The notes beneath the pieces are model-generated. The model had not been told where the DNA came from, made no database searches, and saw nothing but the letters and a program-made list of their open reading frames with translations. Positions 5,876 through 7,637 of a DNA stretch of 7,637 nucleotides are shown here, piece after piece. Both the position numbers and the translations under genes were made by a program. Every line of letters starts with the position of its first letter. Within the stretch, counting starts at the first letter, position 1. Source of the DNA: Desulfobacterales bacterium (GTDB lineage: Bacteria; Desulfobacterota; Desulfobacteria; Desulfobacterales; UBA11574). The stretch lies in assembly GCA_030145595.1 (NCBI GenBank), contig JAQYVG010000167.1, positions 1 through 7,637 on the forward strand, given 5' to 3'.

Positions 5876-6673
5876 TTATATCACACCGGCATCAGCCAGT
5901 TTGTTAACCAGTTGTTCGGCTTTTTCTTCCCTTGTGCCGGAAATTATTTCAACTGTCCGCCGGCTTGTTAGCGAGTCAAGATCTGAGACAATTGTCGGCG
6001 ATCCTTTTTGCCCTACACTCTCTTCCGGCAGACCTAATTGATTAATGCCCCACGCGGTAATCTCTTTTTTTCTGGCTTTGATAATGCCTGAAAAGCTGAG
6101 AGTTCTTGGAGTATTCAGCTCTCTGGATACCGTCAAGACAGCCGGAAGCTTTACCCGCACCAGGCGATATCCATTTTCCATGCCGGCCTTTACCTGCCAC
6201 CATTGGCCGCCATATTCGACCAGCTCTTTGACCCTTGTGACCACCGGTATCTTCAAAACCGTTGCGATTTGCGGACCGACCCATTCCGTACTGCCGTCGC
6301 TGCTGGCCATCCCGCATAAAACCACATCATACTCTCCGATTTTCTCGATGCCTTGAGCCAGAGTATATGCGGTAGCATACGCATCAGCACCGCCAAAAGC
6401 CTGATCGGTAAGCAGGTATCCATGGTCAGCCCCCAAGGCCAGGCACTCCTTGACAACATTACCTGCCGGAGGAGGCCCCATGCTGAGTACGGTAATATGC
6501 GCATCAAGCTGCTCTTTAAGCTGCAGAGCGGCTTCCATTGCATTTTTATCCATAAGATTCAAAACCAGCGGAACGTCGCTCCTCATGAGGGTTTTGGTGA
6601 CAGGATCTATTTTAATTTTGTGGGCCTCTTTAGGGTCCGGGACCGCTTTGACACATACGACAATTTTGAGCAT
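5876..6673 (-). CDS. etfB: Electron transfer flavoprotein, beta subunit
   Basis: A 265-residue partner of EtfA. The N-terminus MLKIVVCVKAVPDP and VLNLMDKNAMEAAL (37-50) are typical, as are SMGPPPA (64-70), LTDQAFGGADAYAT (88-101) and the segment VKLPAVLTVSRELNTPR (174-190). The FGGAD loop resembles EtfB of bifurcating ETFs (for example those paired with Bcd in Clostridium) and not the human-type ETF. However, the nucleotide-binding loop that usually reads GRQAIDGDT is GMASSDGST here (121-129). I choose ATG 6671-6673 because AGGA (6682-6685) precedes it by eight bases and homologues begin exactly here; an in-frame upstream ATG at 6808 would run 45 residues into the dehydrogenase gene. It begins 20 bp after the dehydrogenase stop. 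Order dehydrogenase-etfB-etfA equals that of bcd-etfBA and carCDE operons, which supports a dedicated complex. Confidence 0.95.
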   Translation of the reverse strand: MLKIVVCVKAVPDPKEAHKIKIDPVTKTLMRSDVPLVLNLMDKNAMEAALQLKEQLDAHITVLSMGPPPAGNVVKECLALGADHGYLLTDQAFGGADAYATAYTLAQGIEKIGEYDVVLCGMASSDGSTEWVGPQIATVLKIPVVTRVKELVEYGGQWWQVKAGMENGYRLVRVKLPAVLTVSRELNTPRTLSFSGIIKARKKEITAWGINQLGLPEESVGQKGSPTIVSDLDSLTSRRTVEIISGTREEKAEQLVNKLADAGVI

Positions 6674-6693
6674 TGTATAAATCCTATTCTTAT

Positions 6694-7637
6694 TTACGAA
6701 AGCGCCCAACGGGCGACAATAACCTTCATAATGTCGGAAGTGCCGGCTGAGGGGCCCAGAACAAAGGAATCGCGCAAATAACGGGAAACCGCATATTCTT
6801 CCATGCATCCATAGCCGCCGTGGATATCAACGGCCATTTTTGCCGCTCTTTGAGCTGCCTCGGTGGTGAAATACTTTGCAGCAGCAAATTCGTTGCTGCA
6901 ACGCTCACCCTTATCCTGCATAGCAGCGGCTCGATAGCCCAGCAGAAAACCTGCTTCCAAATCGATTTTCATGTCTGCAAGTTTGTTTTGAATAGTTTGC
7001 AATCTGCTGATCGGCTTTCCATAAAGAATGCGTTCATTTGCAAATTTAATGGATTCTTCGAGACAGGCGGCCTGCAGACCCAGTGCGCAGCCGACCATGC
7101 CGCCTCGGCCGACTTCGCCAATGGCACCCAGGGCGACCCGTATGCCCTTGCCTTCCGCACCCAAAAGATTTTCTTTCGGAACCCTGCAATTTTCATAGGC
7201 AAGTTCGCCGGTATTACAGCCACGCATGCCGACTTTATTCTCTTCATGCGTAGCCTTGTATCCTTCCATGTCTTTTTCCATGATAAAGGTCGAGAAGGCT
7301 TTGGGATCTTCCTCGTCCCGGGCCAGAATCGTCATTGTGTCGCCAATATGGGAATTGGTAATGAAGCATTTACGTCCGTTGAGGATATAATCGTCGCCGT
7401 CTTTCTTATATGTCGACCGGATACCGGTAGGGTCCGAGCCGCCGGTGGCTTCGGTCACGGCGGTGCCGGCCAGCCGGTCTCCTTTTGCCAGGGCAGGTAA
7501 AAACTTTGCTTTCTGCTCCTCGCTGCCGAATTGTAAGATGGGCTCGATACCCAGAGCAAAAACCTGGAGCATCATGCCCGTTGCTACCGAAACCTTGCTG
7601 ACTTCTTCCACCGCGATAAGGCGGGCGGTATATCCCA
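6694..7637 (-). CDS. Acyl-CoA dehydrogenase, 5' end outside the window
   Basis: The C-terminal 313 residues of a flavin-dependent acyl-CoA dehydrogenase; roughly the first 65-70 residues are missing at the window edge. Family signature 1 is intact (AVTEATGGSDPTG, visible residues 59-71), followed by the beta-domain with NGRKCFITN. Signature 2 is nearly intact (HGGYGC...SRYLRDS). The catalytic Glu of most members, in the aromatic-E-G-T motif, is replaced: the segment reads GPSAGTSDI, with Ala at visible residue 297 (6745-6747). Isovaleryl-CoA dehydrogenase also has Ala there but places Glu on helix G; by my alignment that position is Gly here, with a Glu two residues before it. The catalytic base is therefore uncertain; cyclohexanecarboxyl-CoA-type dehydrogenases, which use an acid residue in the N-terminal domain, are a candidate group. 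Substrate unknown. The GTG at 7609-7611 is an internal Val, since the frame stays open to the edge. Electrons should pass to the EtfBA encoded downstream. Confidence 0.95.
   Translation of the reverse strand, partial: GYTARLIAVEEVSKVSVATGMMLQVFALGIEPILQFGSEEQKAKFLPALAKGDRLAGTAVTEATGGSDPTGIRSTYKKDGDDYILNGRKCFITNSHIGDTMTILARDEEDPKAFSTFIMEKDMEGYKATHEENKVGMRGCNTGELAYENCRVPKENLLGAEGKGIRVALGAIGEVGRGGMVGCALGLQAACLEESIKFANERILYGKPISRLQTIQNKLADMKIDLEAGFLLGYRAAAMQDKGERCSNEFAAAKYFTTEAAQRAAKMAVDIHGGYGCMEEYAVSRYLRDSFVLGPSAGTSDIMKVIVARWALS

Noticed and set aside
6674..6808. Upstream extension of etfB to an ATG at 6808
   Set aside because: It would overlap the dehydrogenase gene by more than 110 bases and add 45 residues not found in EtfB proteins; the ATG at 6673 has a good ribosome site.
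6820..7500. Long plus-strand open frame of about 226 codons
   Set aside because: It is antisense to the well-conserved acyl-CoA dehydrogenase, and its translation shows no domain; open antisense frames are expected opposite such codon usage.
7609..7611. GTG as start codon of the acyl-CoA dehydrogenase
   Set aside because: The frame stays open to the window edge with family-like residues upstream (GYTARLIA), so the GTG encodes an internal valine.

Overview
The window reads as chromosomal DNA of an anaerobic bacterium, most likely a Desulfobacterota (former delta-proteobacterial sulfate reducer or syntroph) lineage. This is inferred from the gene styles and not proven. The clues are an acyl-CoA dehydrogenase next to etfB-etfA of the FGGAD type, a DctB-like hybrid histidine kinase whose receiver carries the D-M-I-M...PGIDGLDTYEE wording that I associate with this group, an Fnr-type regulator without cysteines, and a cysteine-free rubrerythrin-like diiron protein. 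No rRNA, tRNA or CRISPR array was seen.

Layout. 1-305: non-coding. It holds a 16-bp tandem repeat, an 11-bp-stem hairpin, and two copies of a 44-bp block 104 bp apart, each centred on a TTGAC-N4-GTCAA palindrome. The second copy supplies the -35 box of a promoter for the Crp/Fnr gene (306-986, +). This gene converges, with 2 bp between stop codons, on a ferritin-like diiron protein gene (989-1462, -). 1463-2025: a 563-bp divergent intergenic region with a sigma70-type promoter for the ferritin-like gene and a near-consensus sigma54 (-24/-12) promoter for the kinase. 2026-4569 (+): an 847-residue membrane hybrid sensor kinase (two TM segments, Cache-like periplasmic domain, PAS, HisKA, HATPase, receiver), closed by a strong intrinsic terminator at 4615-4655. 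4691-4831: a 141-bp near-palindromic, MITE-like element with perfect 17-bp terminal inverted repeats and a candidate AGTTC target duplication. 4851-7637 (-): an operon-like run of acyl-CoA dehydrogenase (5' end outside the window), etfB and etfA with 20-bp gaps.

How the genes work together. The dehydrogenase should oxidise (or, run backwards, reduce) an acyl-CoA and pass electrons to the EtfAB heterodimer encoded after it. The dehydrogenase has Ala where most of the family carry the catalytic Glu, and does not have the isovaleryl-CoA dehydrogenase alternative either, so its chemistry or substrate is probably not the textbook one. The Crp/Fnr protein is probably autoregulated through the twin palindromes and, with the diiron protein beside it, may belong to a redox or nitrosative/oxidative stress response. 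The kinase is an orphan: no DNA-binding response regulator is visible. I found no clearly new multi-gene system. The best leads are the twin operator, the palindromic element, the sigma54-driven kinase and the unusual dehydrogenase active site.
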